NCBI RefSeq assembly: GCF_907165215.1
Contig: NZ_CAJRAY010000043.1
Location: 110,190 to 174,189, forward strand
DNA: 64,000 nt
Direction of reading: 5' to 3'
From: Thermobacillus xylanilyticus
GTDB taxonomy: Bacteria > Bacillota > Bacilli > Paenibacillales > Paenibacillaceae
Part shown: piece after piece, positions 26,650-35,008 of the stretch
Layout of the letters: each line of letters starts with the position of its first letter
How positions within the stretch are numbered: position 1 is the stretch's first letter
Position numbers and translations under genes: made by a program
The notes under the pieces: generated by a model
Database searches by the model: none
What the model was told of the DNA's origin: nothing
What the model saw: the letters and a program-made list of their open reading frames with translations, nothing else

Positions 26650-27483
26650 TCACTCCTTCATGGAGCCGGCCACGATGCCGCCGACGACATAGCGTTGCAG
26701 CGTGATGAAAATCAAGATGATCGGCATCGCCGCGATCGTGGCCACCGCCATCAGATTGTTCCATTCCGTGCCGTATTGGCCGATGAAGCGGTACAACCCG
26801 AGCGTCAGCGGCCGCACGGCGTCCTCCGACGTCAGCGTAAGGGCGAAGATGAAGTCGCCCCAGCCGAACAGGAAGCAGAAGACCGAGACGGTCATCATGC
26901 CCGGCTTCACGAGCGGCAGGACCACCTTGACGAACGCCGTGAACTTGTTGCAGCCGTCAATCATGGCCGCCTCTTCCAGCCCTTTCGGCAAGGCCAGGAA
27001 GGAAGGACGGAGAACCAGAATGGCGAACGGCAAGGAATGGATCACGTCGGCAAGAATGAGCCCCAGGAAGTCGTTGATCAGGCCCAGCTTCGAGAACATG
27101 ATGTACAGCGGCATCGCCATTGTGATCCCCGGCAGCATCTGCACCGCCAGGAGGAAGATCATGAAGACCGCCTTGCCCTTCAGGTCGAGCCGCGCCAGCC
27201 CGTAAGCCGCGGGCACCGCGAGCAGCAAAGACAGGAGCAGCGTCCCGAAGGCGACGATGAAGCTGTTGCCGATGTACCGCAGCATCTGCGCATCCCGTAC
27301 GAAGTTGTCCACATAAGCCTGCCAGGAAATTTCGGTCGGAATGAATTTCGGCGGCGTCTGGAACACGTCGGTGATCGGCGTGATGGAGGTTTTCACCATC
27401 CAGTAAACCGGGAACAGGAAGACCAGCGTGATGACCAGGCCGATGACCGACATCCCGATGGGCTTCCATCTGGCCTGCGCCAT
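26650..27483 (-). CDS. Carbohydrate ABC transporter permease, MalG type
   Basis: 277 residues with six helices. The EAA loop GLEEAAMIDGCNKFTAFVKVVLPLVKPG marks the ATPase contact. The N-terminal LVFLFPVYWMVKTSITPITDVFQTPPKFIP and C-terminal LQRYVVGGIVAGSMKE are typical. Its start is immediately next to the stop of the other permease gene (27484), suggesting translational coupling. It belongs to the presumed alpha-xyloside importer. Confidence 0.93.
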   Translation of the reverse strand: MAQARWKPIGMSVIGLVITLVFLFPVYWMVKTSITPITDVFQTPPKFIPTEISWQAYVDNFVRDAQMLRYIGNSFIVAFGTLLLSLLLAVPAAYGLARLDLKGKAVFMIFLLAVQMLPGITMAMPLYIMFSKLGLINDFLGLILADVIHSLPFAILVLRPSFLALPKGLEEAAMIDGCNKFTAFVKVVLPLVKPGMMTVSVFCFLFGWGDFIFALTLTSEDAVRPLTLGLYRFIGQYGTEWNNLMAVATIAAMPIILIFITLQRYVVGGIVAGSMKE

Positions 27484-28404
27484 CTATTGCACCTCCTCCT
27501 TGTTCATGACCCGCAGGTAGGCGATGGCGATGAACACGAGAATGATGAACATGATCATCGAGACGGCCGCGCCCTGGCTGAACTCAAGCTTCGTGAAGCT
27601 GAGCTCGTACGAGTAGATGGGCAGCACGGTCGAAGAGTTGACGGGACCGCCCGCCGTCATGATGTAGACCATGTCGAACACCTTGAACGTATAGATGATC
27701 CCGAGCATCAGCAGGATCAGAATGGTCGGCTTCATCAGCGGCACCGTGATCAGCCGGAACTGCGCGAACCGGCTCGCGCCGTCCAGCCGGGCGGCTTCGT
27801 ACAGATGCTCGGGCAGCGCCTGCAGCCCGGAAAGCAGGATGATCATGTTGAACGGAATTCCCGTCCAGATGTTCGCGACGACCGTGGACAGCAGCGACGT
27901 GCGGCTGTCGCTCAGCCAGCTGCGCGGCTCGTCGATGATGCCGAGCGATTGAAGGAGAAAGTTGAGGACGCCGTAATCGCCGTTCATCATCCATTGGAAC
28001 ACCGAGGCGATGATGACGACGGGCAGCATCCAGGCGAGCAGCATCAGCGAACGCATCGTGCTGTATCCGGGAAACTTCTGGTTGAAATAGAGCGCCAGCG
28101 CGAAGCCGATCGCGAACTGGAAGACGATGCTGAGCACGGTGAAGACGGCGGAGTTCCGGAACGCCGTATAGAACACGGAGCTCTTGAACACTTTCTCGTA
28201 GTTGTCGAATCCGATGAAATGATGCTCGCCGTTCAGATTGTAGACATCAACGTCCTGAAGGCTGAGCACGACGTTGTACAGAATAGGGAACAGGACGAAA
28301 ATGGCGAGGAACAGAAGAGCGGGCAGCAGAAACAGATAGCCGTTCCATCTGCCGAAACGTCTCGACAGGCCCGGCTTGCCAGCCAGCGTTCTCGGCTGCG
28401 ACAC
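27484..28404 (-). CDS. Carbohydrate ABC transporter permease, MalF/UgpA type
   Basis: 306 residues with six helices. Diagnostic segments are GYLFLLPALLFLAIFVLFPILYNVVLS at the N-terminus and the EAA loop HLYEAARLDGASRFAQFRLITVPLMKP. The start is a GTG at 28404 with GGAGGAGG 8 bases upstream. A perfect hairpin precedes it, separating it from the binding-protein gene. With the next gene it forms the channel of the importer. Confidence 0.93.
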   Translation of the reverse strand: MSQPRTLAGKPGLSRRFGRWNGYLFLLPALLFLAIFVLFPILYNVVLSLQDVDVYNLNGEHHFIGFDNYEKVFKSSVFYTAFRNSAVFTVLSIVFQFAIGFALALYFNQKFPGYSTMRSLMLLAWMLPVVIIASVFQWMMNGDYGVLNFLLQSLGIIDEPRSWLSDSRTSLLSTVVANIWTGIPFNMIILLSGLQALPEHLYEAARLDGASRFAQFRLITVPLMKPTILILLMLGIIYTFKVFDMVYIMTAGGPVNSSTVLPIYSYELSFTKLEFSQGAAVSMIMFIILVFIAIAYLRVMNKEEVQ

Positions 28405-28432
28405 GATATTACCTCCTCCGGTGAGAGACGGA

Positions 28433-28458
28433 GGGAGCGCGTGTCAAGACGCGCTCCC
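28433..28458 (-). other. Perfect hairpin between binding-protein and permease genes
   Basis: GGGAGCGCGT pairs perfectly with ACGCGCTCCC around a 6-base loop, 25 bp past the binding-protein stop. On the minus strand no T-tract follows. Such hairpins commonly protect the binding-protein mRNA and lower permease expression; two other importer operons here have one at the same place. Confidence 0.7.
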
Positions 28459-28483
28459 CTTGTCCCCGAAATGCGGCGCCGCG

Positions 28484-29767
28484 CTATTTCAGTTCTTCCT
28501 GGATGACCGCCGCGGCCGCCTTCATGGCGTCCTCCGGCTTTTTCGCGCCCGTGATGACTTCCTGCAGCATGGTCTGGACCGCTTCGGAAATTGTCGGATA
28601 GTTCGGGCCGTATGCCCGCGCCTTCGCGAACGCCATGCTGTCCGCGAACACTTTCATTTGCGGGTCTTCCTGCCAGAACGGATCGCCGATCAGGTCGCTC
28701 CGCGCCGGCATGCGGCCGTTGGTCATCAAGGTCGACTTCAAACGTTCCGGTTCGTTGGCGAACTTGATGATGTCCCAGGCGATGTCCTTGTGCTTCGAGT
28801 TTTTCGTAATCGCCCAGTTTTCGCCGCCCAGCACCGTACCGGCCTGCTTGTATACCGGCAGCTGCACGACGTCCCAATTGACGGTCGCGTTGGTAAGCAG
28901 GAACGGAATTTGCCAAGTGCCGTTCACCATCATGGCCACCTTGCCAGCCGCGAACTGGGTCGCCACGTCGGCCTGCTTGAGCGTGATCACTTCGCCGGAC
29001 ATGTATTTGTTGTCGATCATGTACTTGTACAGGTTCAGGGCATCCAGCGTGCCCTCGCTGTCAAAATTGGTGATGTCCGATCCTGCCTGATAGAGGAACG
29101 GGAGGAACTGGAACGTGCCTTCTTCACTTTTTACAGCGCTTACAGCAAAACCATAAACATCGCCTTTGGTGAGCGCCTTCGCCGCTTCCTTCAGTTCATC
29201 CCAAGTGGTCGGGGGCTCAATGCCGGCTTCGGCGAGCATTTCGGTGTTGTAATACAGTGCGAGGTTGTTGCTGCCGATCGGCACGCCGTAATTCCGTCCT
29301 TCATAGATGGTGGAAGACCACGGACCTTCGAAATAGCGGTCGCCTTGTCCCCATTCCTCGATCTCCTCGGTCAGATCGGCCAGAATGCCGGCCGCCGCAT
29401 ACGCCTGATGATCGGGATTGTCGATCCAGACGATGTCCGGACCATCGTCGCCGACCGAGCCGAGCAGCAGCTTCTTCTTGATGTCGGAGTTGGAGATGAA
29501 GGTCCGTTCGATATCGACGTCGGGATGCTCGCTTTCATAGTCTTCGATGATTTTGTTCAGCGCCGCGACGCTGGCATCGGACGTCATCGTGTCCCACCAG
29601 GAAATCTTGATCTTGCCGCCGCCCGAAGCTTCGGACGAGCCGGAGGCATTGGAACCACCGGAATTGCCGGAGTTGCCGGACGTGCTGTTCGAATTCGACG
29701 AACACGCCGTCAGCGCGGCGATCAGAACAATCGCCACAATCCATGTCGACTTGATCTTGCCCCACAT
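28484..29767 (-). CDS. Extracellular sugar-binding lipoprotein (family 1 solute-binding protein)
   Basis: 427 residues. The signal peptide MWGKIKSTWIVAIVLIAALTACSS has a lipobox ending LTAC; a Ser/Gly/Asn-rich linker follows. The body is a typical family 1 binding protein: GKIKISWWDTMTSDASVAALNKIIEDYE, then the conserved NLALYYNTEMLAEAGIEPPTTWDELKEAAKALT and GKVAMMVNGTW. It is the first gene of the operon with two permeases, a dehydrogenase and GH31, so the ligand is probably an alpha-xyloside or related oligosaccharide (inference). A probable LacI site lies 123 bp upstream. Confidence 0.93.
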   Translation of the reverse strand: MWGKIKSTWIVAIVLIAALTACSSNSNSTSGNSGNSGGSNASGSSEASGGGKIKISWWDTMTSDASVAALNKIIEDYESEHPDVDIERTFISNSDIKKKLLLGSVGDDGPDIVWIDNPDHQAYAAAGILADLTEEIEEWGQGDRYFEGPWSSTIYEGRNYGVPIGSNNLALYYNTEMLAEAGIEPPTTWDELKEAAKALTKGDVYGFAVSAVKSEEGTFQFLPFLYQAGSDITNFDSEGTLDALNLYKYMIDNKYMSGEVITLKQADVATQFAAGKVAMMVNGTWQIPFLLTNATVNWDVVQLPVYKQAGTVLGGENWAITKNSKHKDIAWDIIKFANEPERLKSTLMTNGRMPARSDLIGDPFWQEDPQMKVFADSMAFAKARAYGPNYPTISEAVQTMLQEVITGAKKPEDAMKAAAAVIQEELK

Positions 29768-29889
29768 GCTGATGATTCCCCCTTGACAAGGAAAAGTTCG
29801 GTTAAATATGATGAAGCGCCTTTGGGCGTTACATCCGGAACGCAGGAAATCAATTTCATCAGTAGAAATGATGTGTGTTTTCTCGTTTT

Positions 29890-29905
29890 TGATTAACGTA
29901 CATCA
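29890..29905. promoter_or_regulatory. Probable LacI operator before the alpha-xyloside operon
   Basis: TGATTAACGTACATCA is an imperfect copy of the perfect palindrome TGATTTACGTAAATCA found upstream of the LacI gene (31091-31106), differing at two positions. It lies between the LacI stop and the binding-protein start. Confidence 0.65.
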
Positions 29906-29945
29906 TTTACATCAGAAAAATAAATGCGCATTTCGGGCCTTGCCG

Positions 29946-31001
29946 TCAGATGTAGTACTGCGCATTTTCCTTCACAATCAGTTCCAGCTTCGTAATCATT
30001 TCGCTCCTGGCCACCTTCTCGCCGAAAGCCAGATGCGTGAACAGCGTCTTGATCGTCGTGTAGCCCTGGTTCTGCGGATCCTGACCGATCGTCGCGGTGA
30101 TCGAACCTTGCTGCAGTCCCTCGTATATCTCCTCCGACATATCGTGTCCGACCAGCGGCAGCTTGCCGGCAAGCCCCTGATCCGCCAGGTATTTCGCCAC
30201 AACGCTCAGCTTCGCGCTCGCCACGTAAACCCCGTCGACGCTGGCGAAAAACTCCCCGAACAACTCCGGATTGCCGTAGTCTTCCTGGGACAGTTTGAGC
30301 GGGCCGATCAATTCCATGTCGCCGCGTTCGGCCACGACTTCCCGGAAACCGGTGATCTTCTGCTGCATCTGGAACGAAATGCTCGACGATTTGGAGGAAG
30401 TGTCCGAGGTGATGAGCCCGACCCGCTTCCCGCCGCCGACGAACTTGCACAGGACGTCCGCGGCCAGCCGGCCGGCAATCCGGTAATCGCACCCGACATA
30501 GAACAGCCGCTTGCTCAGGGGCGCGTCGTTGTTGAACGTGCAGATGGCGATTCCCGCGTCGATCCCCTTGTCGATGATGTCCTCCATCTCCTGCGAGTTG
30601 CTGGGCGCGACCGCGATCGCATCATATTCGCCCGACCTGATGATTTCAAGCATCTTCTCCTGCTGTTTCTCCAGATCGTATTTCTCCGACTTGAAGATGC
30701 GGACGAGCAGACCGTAATCGCGCAATTCTTCGTATGCGGTCATGACGCCTTTCTCGATCTGCGTCCAGAAGTAGTCCGGATGCTCGGGAAACACGACCGC
30801 GAACCGGAGCTGCTGCTTCCGGGAGAGGAAGCTGGCGGACTTGTTCGGCATGTAGTTCAGCTCTTTGATTTTCTCCATCACCATGCGGTACGTCTCGGGC
30901 TTGACATTGCCTCGATTGTTCAGCACGCGATCCAGCGTCGCCGTGGACACTCCGATTTGCTCGGCGAGTTCCTTGAGTGTCAACCTTTTCCCTTGAACCA
31001 T
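29946..31001 (-). CDS. LacI family transcriptional regulator of the alpha-xyloside operon
   Basis: 351 residues. The DNA-binding helix-turn-helix and hinge read TLKELAEQIGVSTATLDRVLNNRG then YRMVMEKIKELNYMPNKSA (residues 7-55). The rest is a type 1 periplasmic-binding-protein-like sensor, closest in look to the subgroup with RbsB-like ligand domains (VEGVYVASAK-like and LPLVGHDMSEEIYEGLQQGSITATIGQDP). GGGGG sits 5 bases before the ATG. It is on the same strand as, and directly upstream of, the importer operon, with matched palindromes before both, so it is the likely sugar-responsive repressor. Confidence 0.92.
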   Translation of the reverse strand: MVQGKRLTLKELAEQIGVSTATLDRVLNNRGNVKPETYRMVMEKIKELNYMPNKSASFLSRKQQLRFAVVFPEHPDYFWTQIEKGVMTAYEELRDYGLLVRIFKSEKYDLEKQQEKMLEIIRSGEYDAIAVAPSNSQEMEDIIDKGIDAGIAICTFNNDAPLSKRLFYVGCDYRIAGRLAADVLCKFVGGGKRVGLITSDTSSKSSSISFQMQQKITGFREVVAERGDMELIGPLKLSQEDYGNPELFGEFFASVDGVYVASAKLSVVAKYLADQGLAGKLPLVGHDMSEEIYEGLQQGSITATIGQDPQNQGYTTIKTLFTHLAFGEKVARSEMITKLELIVKENAQYYI

Positions 31002-31031
31002 CTAATCCCCCGAATCGTATCTGCTGGTCCC

Positions 31032-31061
31032 AGAATATCACCATCCCAACAGGAGTGTCAA
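31032..31061 (-). promoter_or_regulatory. Promoter of the LacI gene
   Basis: On the minus strand TTGACA (31056-31061), 18 bases, TATTCT (31032-31037), about 30 bp before the start codon. Confidence 0.6.
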
Positions 31062-31090
31062 CGTTTTCTTGATGGTTTCTTGATAAAAAA

Positions 31091-31106
31091 TGATTTACGT
31101 AAATCA
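31091..31106. promoter_or_regulatory. Perfect LacI-type operator upstream of the LacI gene
   Basis: TGATTTACGTAAATCA is a perfect 16-bp palindrome with a central CG, typical of LacI-family sites. It lies 30 bp upstream of the -35 element, so it would act by looping with the second site or on another promoter. Confidence 0.68.
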
Positions 31107-31151
31107 AATTTGCTCGCCCTACTCTTGATATCCCCTTTCACTCTCGTCTGA

Positions 31152-31187
31152 CAAAAAAAGACGAAGGAGAGCGCACACTCTCCTTCG
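31152..31187 (-). terminator. Terminator of the alpha-glucosidase gene
   Basis: On the minus strand GAAGGAGAG, a 6-base loop and CTCTCCTTC are followed by GTCTTTTTTT, 38 bp past the stop. It is a textbook intrinsic terminator. Confidence 0.9.
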
Positions 31188-31224
31188 CCCTTTCCATCAA
31201 TCCTCCCGCCGGCCCGGGGCCCGA

Positions 31225-32874
31225 TCAGATCACACAGCTCAAGATCCGCGCCTCATGCGGCCGAAGCTCGAGCTTCCCCGCCCGCAGCAGCTTGTCTGCA
31301 TCGGCATAATTGCCGAGCACCAGCTGCATCGTCTTTCCGGCGTACGGCTCCGGCAGCTCGAATGCGCCGGGTGCGTCGCTGTGGTTCAGCACGACGATCC
31401 ACGCCGTATCGCCATGCTTCCGGACATAAGCGTACACATGCGGATCGTCCCCGCTGATGTCCTCGAAATCGCCGTACACCATGACCGGATGTTCCTTGCG
31501 CAGGGCGATCAACTTCCGGTAATAGTGCAGCACCGAATCCGGATCGGCCTCCGCCTCTTCCACGTTGATCGCGGTATGGTTCGGATTCGGACGGATCCAC
31601 GGCTCGCCGGCCGAAAAGCCGGCGTTCCGTCCGGCATTCCACTGCATCGGCGTGCGCGAGTTGTCGCGGCTGAGCGGCTGCAGCTCGCGCAGCACCTCTT
31701 CCGGGCTGCGGCCCCGGCCGACTTCTTCTTCGTAGCGGCTCTTCATCATGACGTCCCGGTAATCGTCGATGGACGCGAACCGGACACCGGTCATGCCGAG
31801 CTCTTCCCCCTGGTAAACATAAGGGATGCCCGGCAGCGTATGAATCATCGTGGCGAGCAGCTTGGCCGACTGCACGCGATACTCCCGGTCGTTCCCGTAG
31901 CGCGTCACCTGCCGCGTATGGTCGTGATTGTTCAGGAACTGTCCCATCACGCCCCGCCCGCGCAGCGCGTCCGCCCAGCGGCGCTGAATCCGCTTGAACC
32001 GCACCATGTCCCAGGCCGGCATCTCGTCCGCCACTTCAAAATGGAACAACGAGTTCAGCTCCCGCCGCTCCTCGTCGACGAACAGCACGCCCAGCTCCGG
32101 CGTCGCGAAGGCAACCTCGCCCACCGTCATGATGTTGTAGTGGCGGAACACTTCGCGGTTCATTTCCTGCAGATAATCATGAAGCCCGGGATTGTGCGTC
32201 AGATAGCGGATATCGTAAGGATCGGCCGCATCCGTGAACGTCTCGGGCTTGGCGAGCAGCGCCAGCGCGTCGAGCCGGAGGCCGTCCACGCCCTTGTCCA
32301 GCCAGAAGCGGAGCATCCGGTACATCGCCTGCCGCACTTCGGGATTCGCCCAGTTGAGATCCGGCTGCCCGATGGCGAACGAATGCATGTAATATTGCCC
32401 GGTCGCCTCATCGAACCGCCAGCAGCTCGGATGGAAATAGGACCGCCAGTTCGTCGGCGGTCCGCCGTCCGGCGCCGGATCGCGCCAGATATACCAGTCG
32501 CGCTTCGGATCATCCTTCGACGACCGCGAAGCGAGGAACCAGGGATGGCGGTCCGACGTATGATTGAGCACGATGTCCATCATGATCTTGAGGCCCCGCC
32601 GATGCGCTTCCTCGATCAGCCGGTCGACATCCGCCATCGTCCCCGCTTCCGGCGCAACGGCATAATAGTCGGAAATGTCGTATCCGTTGTCCACGCCCGG
32701 CGATTCGTTGAACGGATTGAGCCAGATGAAATCGACGCCCAGCGAGCGGATGTAATCGAGCTTCTCGATGACGCCGCGCAGATCGCCGATGCCGTCGCCG
32801 TTCGTATCGAAGAAGCTTCGCCAGTACACCTGATAGACGACGGTTTCTTTCCACCAGGTCGGTCTGCCCAGCAT
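31225..32874 (-). CDS. Alpha-glucosidase / oligo-1,6-glucosidase, glycoside hydrolase family 13
   Basis: About 549 residues. The start MLGRPTWWKETVVYQVYWRSF is standard for the GH13 oligo-1,6-glucosidase group, with GGGAGAG 7 bases before the ATG at 32874. Conserved regions: MMDIVLNHTSD (I), DGLRLDALALL with the nucleophile Asp (II), TVGEVAFATPE with the acid/base Glu (III) and FLNNHDHTR with the third Asp (IV). It hydrolyses alpha-1,4 or alpha-1,6 glucosidic bonds of short oligosaccharides in the cytoplasm. It is a single gene followed by a terminator and preceded by the LacI gene that probably controls it. Confidence 0.95.
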   Translation of the reverse strand: MLGRPTWWKETVVYQVYWRSFFDTNGDGIGDLRGVIEKLDYIRSLGVDFIWLNPFNESPGVDNGYDISDYYAVAPEAGTMADVDRLIEEAHRRGLKIMMDIVLNHTSDRHPWFLASRSSKDDPKRDWYIWRDPAPDGGPPTNWRSYFHPSCWRFDEATGQYYMHSFAIGQPDLNWANPEVRQAMYRMLRFWLDKGVDGLRLDALALLAKPETFTDAADPYDIRYLTHNPGLHDYLQEMNREVFRHYNIMTVGEVAFATPELGVLFVDEERRELNSLFHFEVADEMPAWDMVRFKRIQRRWADALRGRGVMGQFLNNHDHTRQVTRYGNDREYRVQSAKLLATMIHTLPGIPYVYQGEELGMTGVRFASIDDYRDVMMKSRYEEEVGRGRSPEEVLRELQPLSRDNSRTPMQWNAGRNAGFSAGEPWIRPNPNHTAINVEEAEADPDSVLHYYRKLIALRKEHPVMVYGDFEDISGDDPHVYAYVRKHGDTAWIVVLNHSDAPGAFELPEPYAGKTMQLVLGNYADADKLLRAGKLELRPHEARILSCVI

Positions 32875-32980
32875 GGTTTTCTCTCCCGCCGAAATGTTCT
32901 CTGTCTGTATCATCCTTTTACATATCCTCCCACAAGTCCATACACGAAATACTGCCTGAAACCTCTCGGTGCACGGGGTC

Positions 32981-32992
32981 GAAAAGCTTTTC
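32981..32992. promoter_or_regulatory. Probable LacI operator before the alpha-glucosidase gene
   Basis: GAAAAGCTTTTC is a perfect 12-bp palindrome, 107 bp before the start codon, matching the site over the promoter of the adjacent LacI gene (34115-34128). Confidence 0.72.
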
Positions 32993-33054
32993 AGCATCAT
33001 GCGCATGTCCCCGAAACAGCCGGGGACGGCGGACTGCCCGCCTTGCCGCCGCGC

Positions 33055-34065
33055 TCAGACCCGAAGTCCGGCCGTCGATTCGCGAACGATCAGCCGGTGA
33101 GGCAGCCGCTCGTGCAGAACGGAAACTTCCCCGTTCACCATCAGCTCGTGCAATTTGTGAACCGCACGCACGCCGATCTGATAGACCGGCTGCTCGACGG
33201 TGGTCAGCCGCGGGATGAACATGCGCGCCATCCGGATGTCGTCGAACCCGACGACCGAGAGTTGATCCGGCACGCTCCTCCCGTGATCCCGCGCGTACGC
33301 GATCACACCCATCGCGAATTCATCCGATGCCGCGAAGACCGCCGTGATCTGCGGCGCCCGGACGAACAGCCGGCCGGCGGCTTCGCAGGCGTCTTCAAAC
33401 CGATGGGCCGCAAATTCCACATGGGAAGCGCAATGGTCGAGCCCGGCTTCCGCCAGCGCCCGCCGAAAGCCCGCAAGGCGCGGCGCGCCGGATATCGTAT
33501 TCCCGACCGGGAAGCCGATCATGCCGATCTCCCGGTGGCCGAGTTCGATCAGATGGCGCACCGCCTCGCAGGCCGCCTGCTCGTTGTCGATGTCCACGGA
33601 CGGCGCGTCGTATTCCGGCGCATCGGTCGAGACGAGCACGAACGGCAGCCGGCTTCGCTTCAGTTCGTCATAGAGCTCCCGATGAAGCGAATCGCTCGCG
33701 AAAATGATGCCGTCCGCCTGCTTCTCGAACAGGTTCCGCACATAGGCGAGCATCCGGCTCCTGTCGCGGTCCGTGTTGCAGATGATGACGCTGTGGTTCA
33801 TCTCCGCGGCGGCGTCCTGGATGCCGCGCAGCAGTCCCGCGTAATACGGATTCTCGATATCCGGGATCATGACGCCGAAGGTATCGGATTTCTTGTAGAT
33901 CAGGCCGCGCGCGAAAGCGTTCGGCTTGTACCGGAGCCGCTCGATCGCTTCCTGGACGCGCTGCCGCTTCTCCGGCACGACCGTTTCGGGCGCGTTCATG
34001 ACCCGCGATACGGTACTGATCGAAACGCCTGCCAGTTTCGCGACATCGCGAATCGTCGGTTTCAT
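33055..34065 (-). CDS. LacI family repressor, probably of the alpha-glucosidase gene
   Basis: About 336 residues. The N-terminal headpiece TIRDVAKLAGVSISTVSRVMN with hinge RYKPNAFARGL is classical LacI/GalR, and the sensor domain includes FGVMIPDIENPYYAGLLRGI, VVGFDDIRMARMFIPRLTTVEQP and the DNA-bound effector core. The start at 34065 gives MKPTIRDVAK; the frame runs to 34104 but that extension is not family-like. Its ribosome site is weak (GGGGTG). The same palindrome occurs before this gene and before the alpha-glucosidase, supporting autoregulation and control of that gene. Confidence 0.93.
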   Translation of the reverse strand: MKPTIRDVAKLAGVSISTVSRVMNAPETVVPEKRQRVQEAIERLRYKPNAFARGLIYKKSDTFGVMIPDIENPYYAGLLRGIQDAAAEMNHSVIICNTDRDRSRMLAYVRNLFEKQADGIIFASDSLHRELYDELKRSRLPFVLVSTDAPEYDAPSVDIDNEQAACEAVRHLIELGHREIGMIGFPVGNTISGAPRLAGFRRALAEAGLDHCASHVEFAAHRFEDACEAAGRLFVRAPQITAVFAASDEFAMGVIAYARDHGRSVPDQLSVVGFDDIRMARMFIPRLTTVEQPVYQIGVRAVHKLHELMVNGEVSVLHERLPHRLIVRESTAGLRV

Positions 34066-34114
34066 TGCAGCCACGCACCCCTGAATGAAACCCGAAACAA
34101 GCATGAAACGGGTT

Positions 34115-34128
34115 TGAAAAGCTTTTCA
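34115..34128. promoter_or_regulatory. LacI operator over the start site of its own gene
   Basis: TGAAAAGCTTTTCA is a perfect 14-bp palindrome immediately downstream of the TATAAT box of the same promoter, where a bound repressor would block transcription. Confidence 0.75.
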
Positions 34129-34133
34129 GGGTC

Positions 34134-34162
34134 ATTATATACCCCTTGACCCGGCCGGGCAA
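34134..34162 (-). promoter_or_regulatory. Promoter of the LacI repressor gene
   Basis: On the minus strand TTGCCC (34157-34162), a 17-base spacer and TATAAT (34134-34139). Confidence 0.8.
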
Positions 34163-34171
34163 CTGCTTTTT

Positions 34172-35008
34172 TCAGCCGCGCATGGCCATCCGGTTGCCCG
34201 ACGTGTAGCGCCTCACGCCGACGGCGAACAGCGAGACGGCCAGCAGGCCGAACGCGGCGACCGCGGCGGCGGCGAGCCAGACGAACGTCCCGTCGAACCG
34301 CCGGAGCAGACCGATTGGCGCGTAGCTGATGAAGCCGGCCGGCAGCACCGTGAACAGGACGATCCGTGCCGTTCCCTTGAAAATGTCCGTCGGATACGTG
34401 CTGAGCGCAACAAGTCCGTTGAAGAGCTGGAACGCCATCCCTTCCGCATGGCCGAAGAAGAACGCCAGCGAGCCGGCGGCGAGCGTCACGAACAGGAACA
34501 GCAGGCCGCTGATCAGGAGCCCCAGCGCATATTTCGCGGCGCCGATCAGCGTATGTTCGCCGGCCAGGGCGTAGATCGCGACGCCGAACAGGAAATCGCC
34601 CATCGCCGTCAGCGACATGCGGCTGACGAGTACGTTAAGCAGCAGCGGTTTCGGCTGCGTCAGGAACACGTCCAGCTCGCCGTTCGCCACGATCGGCGCG
34701 ATGCGGGGGTAATTGCCGAACAGCACGCTCGACCAGCCGAATCCGCCCGCGCTGATGCCCCACAGCAGCATGACGTCCCGCAGCTCCCAGCCGTTCACGG
34801 CCGGAAACCGGTTGAAGAAGATCGCCCAGAACACGAGCCAGATGCAGTTGTTTACGAACATCATGACCGCCAGCATGAAGAAGCTCGCCCGATACTCCAT
34901 CGCGGCGGCCAGGTTCAGCTTCCAGCACGTCAGCACGTACCGCGCGATGCCGGCCGCGCGCCGGATGCGGCTCCCGCGGCCGCCCGTCAGACTAACCGCC
35001 GTTGACAT
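34172..35008 (-). CDS. ABC-2 type exporter permease (second permease)
   Basis: 278 residues and six predicted membrane helices. This is the COG3694-type permease of a three-gene exporter: the segment LNLAAAMEYRASFFMLAVMMFVNNCIWLVFWAIFF and the conserved-looking GNYPRIAPIVANGELDVFLTQPKPLLLNVL are typical. It overlaps the preceding permease gene by 17 bp. The two permeases differ, so the channel is heterodimeric. Because the riboswitch lies before the ATPase gene, all three genes probably share its control. Confidence 0.88.
   Translation of the reverse strand: MSTAVSLTGGRGSRIRRAAGIARYVLTCWKLNLAAAMEYRASFFMLAVMMFVNNCIWLVFWAIFFNRFPAVNGWELRDVMLLWGISAGGFGWSSVLFGNYPRIAPIVANGELDVFLTQPKPLLLNVLVSRMSLTAMGDFLFGVAIYALAGEHTLIGAAKYALGLLISGLLFLFVTLAAGSLAFFFGHAEGMAFQLFNGLVALSTYPTDIFKGTARIVLFTVLPAGFISYAPIGLLRRFDGTFVWLAAAAVAAFGLLAVSLFAVGVRRYTSGNRMAMRG

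Noticed and set aside
33007-33027. Hairpin GTCCCCG/CGGGGAC after the alpha-glucosidase-linked LacI gene as terminator
   Set aside because: The stem is short and no T-tract follows on the minus strand.
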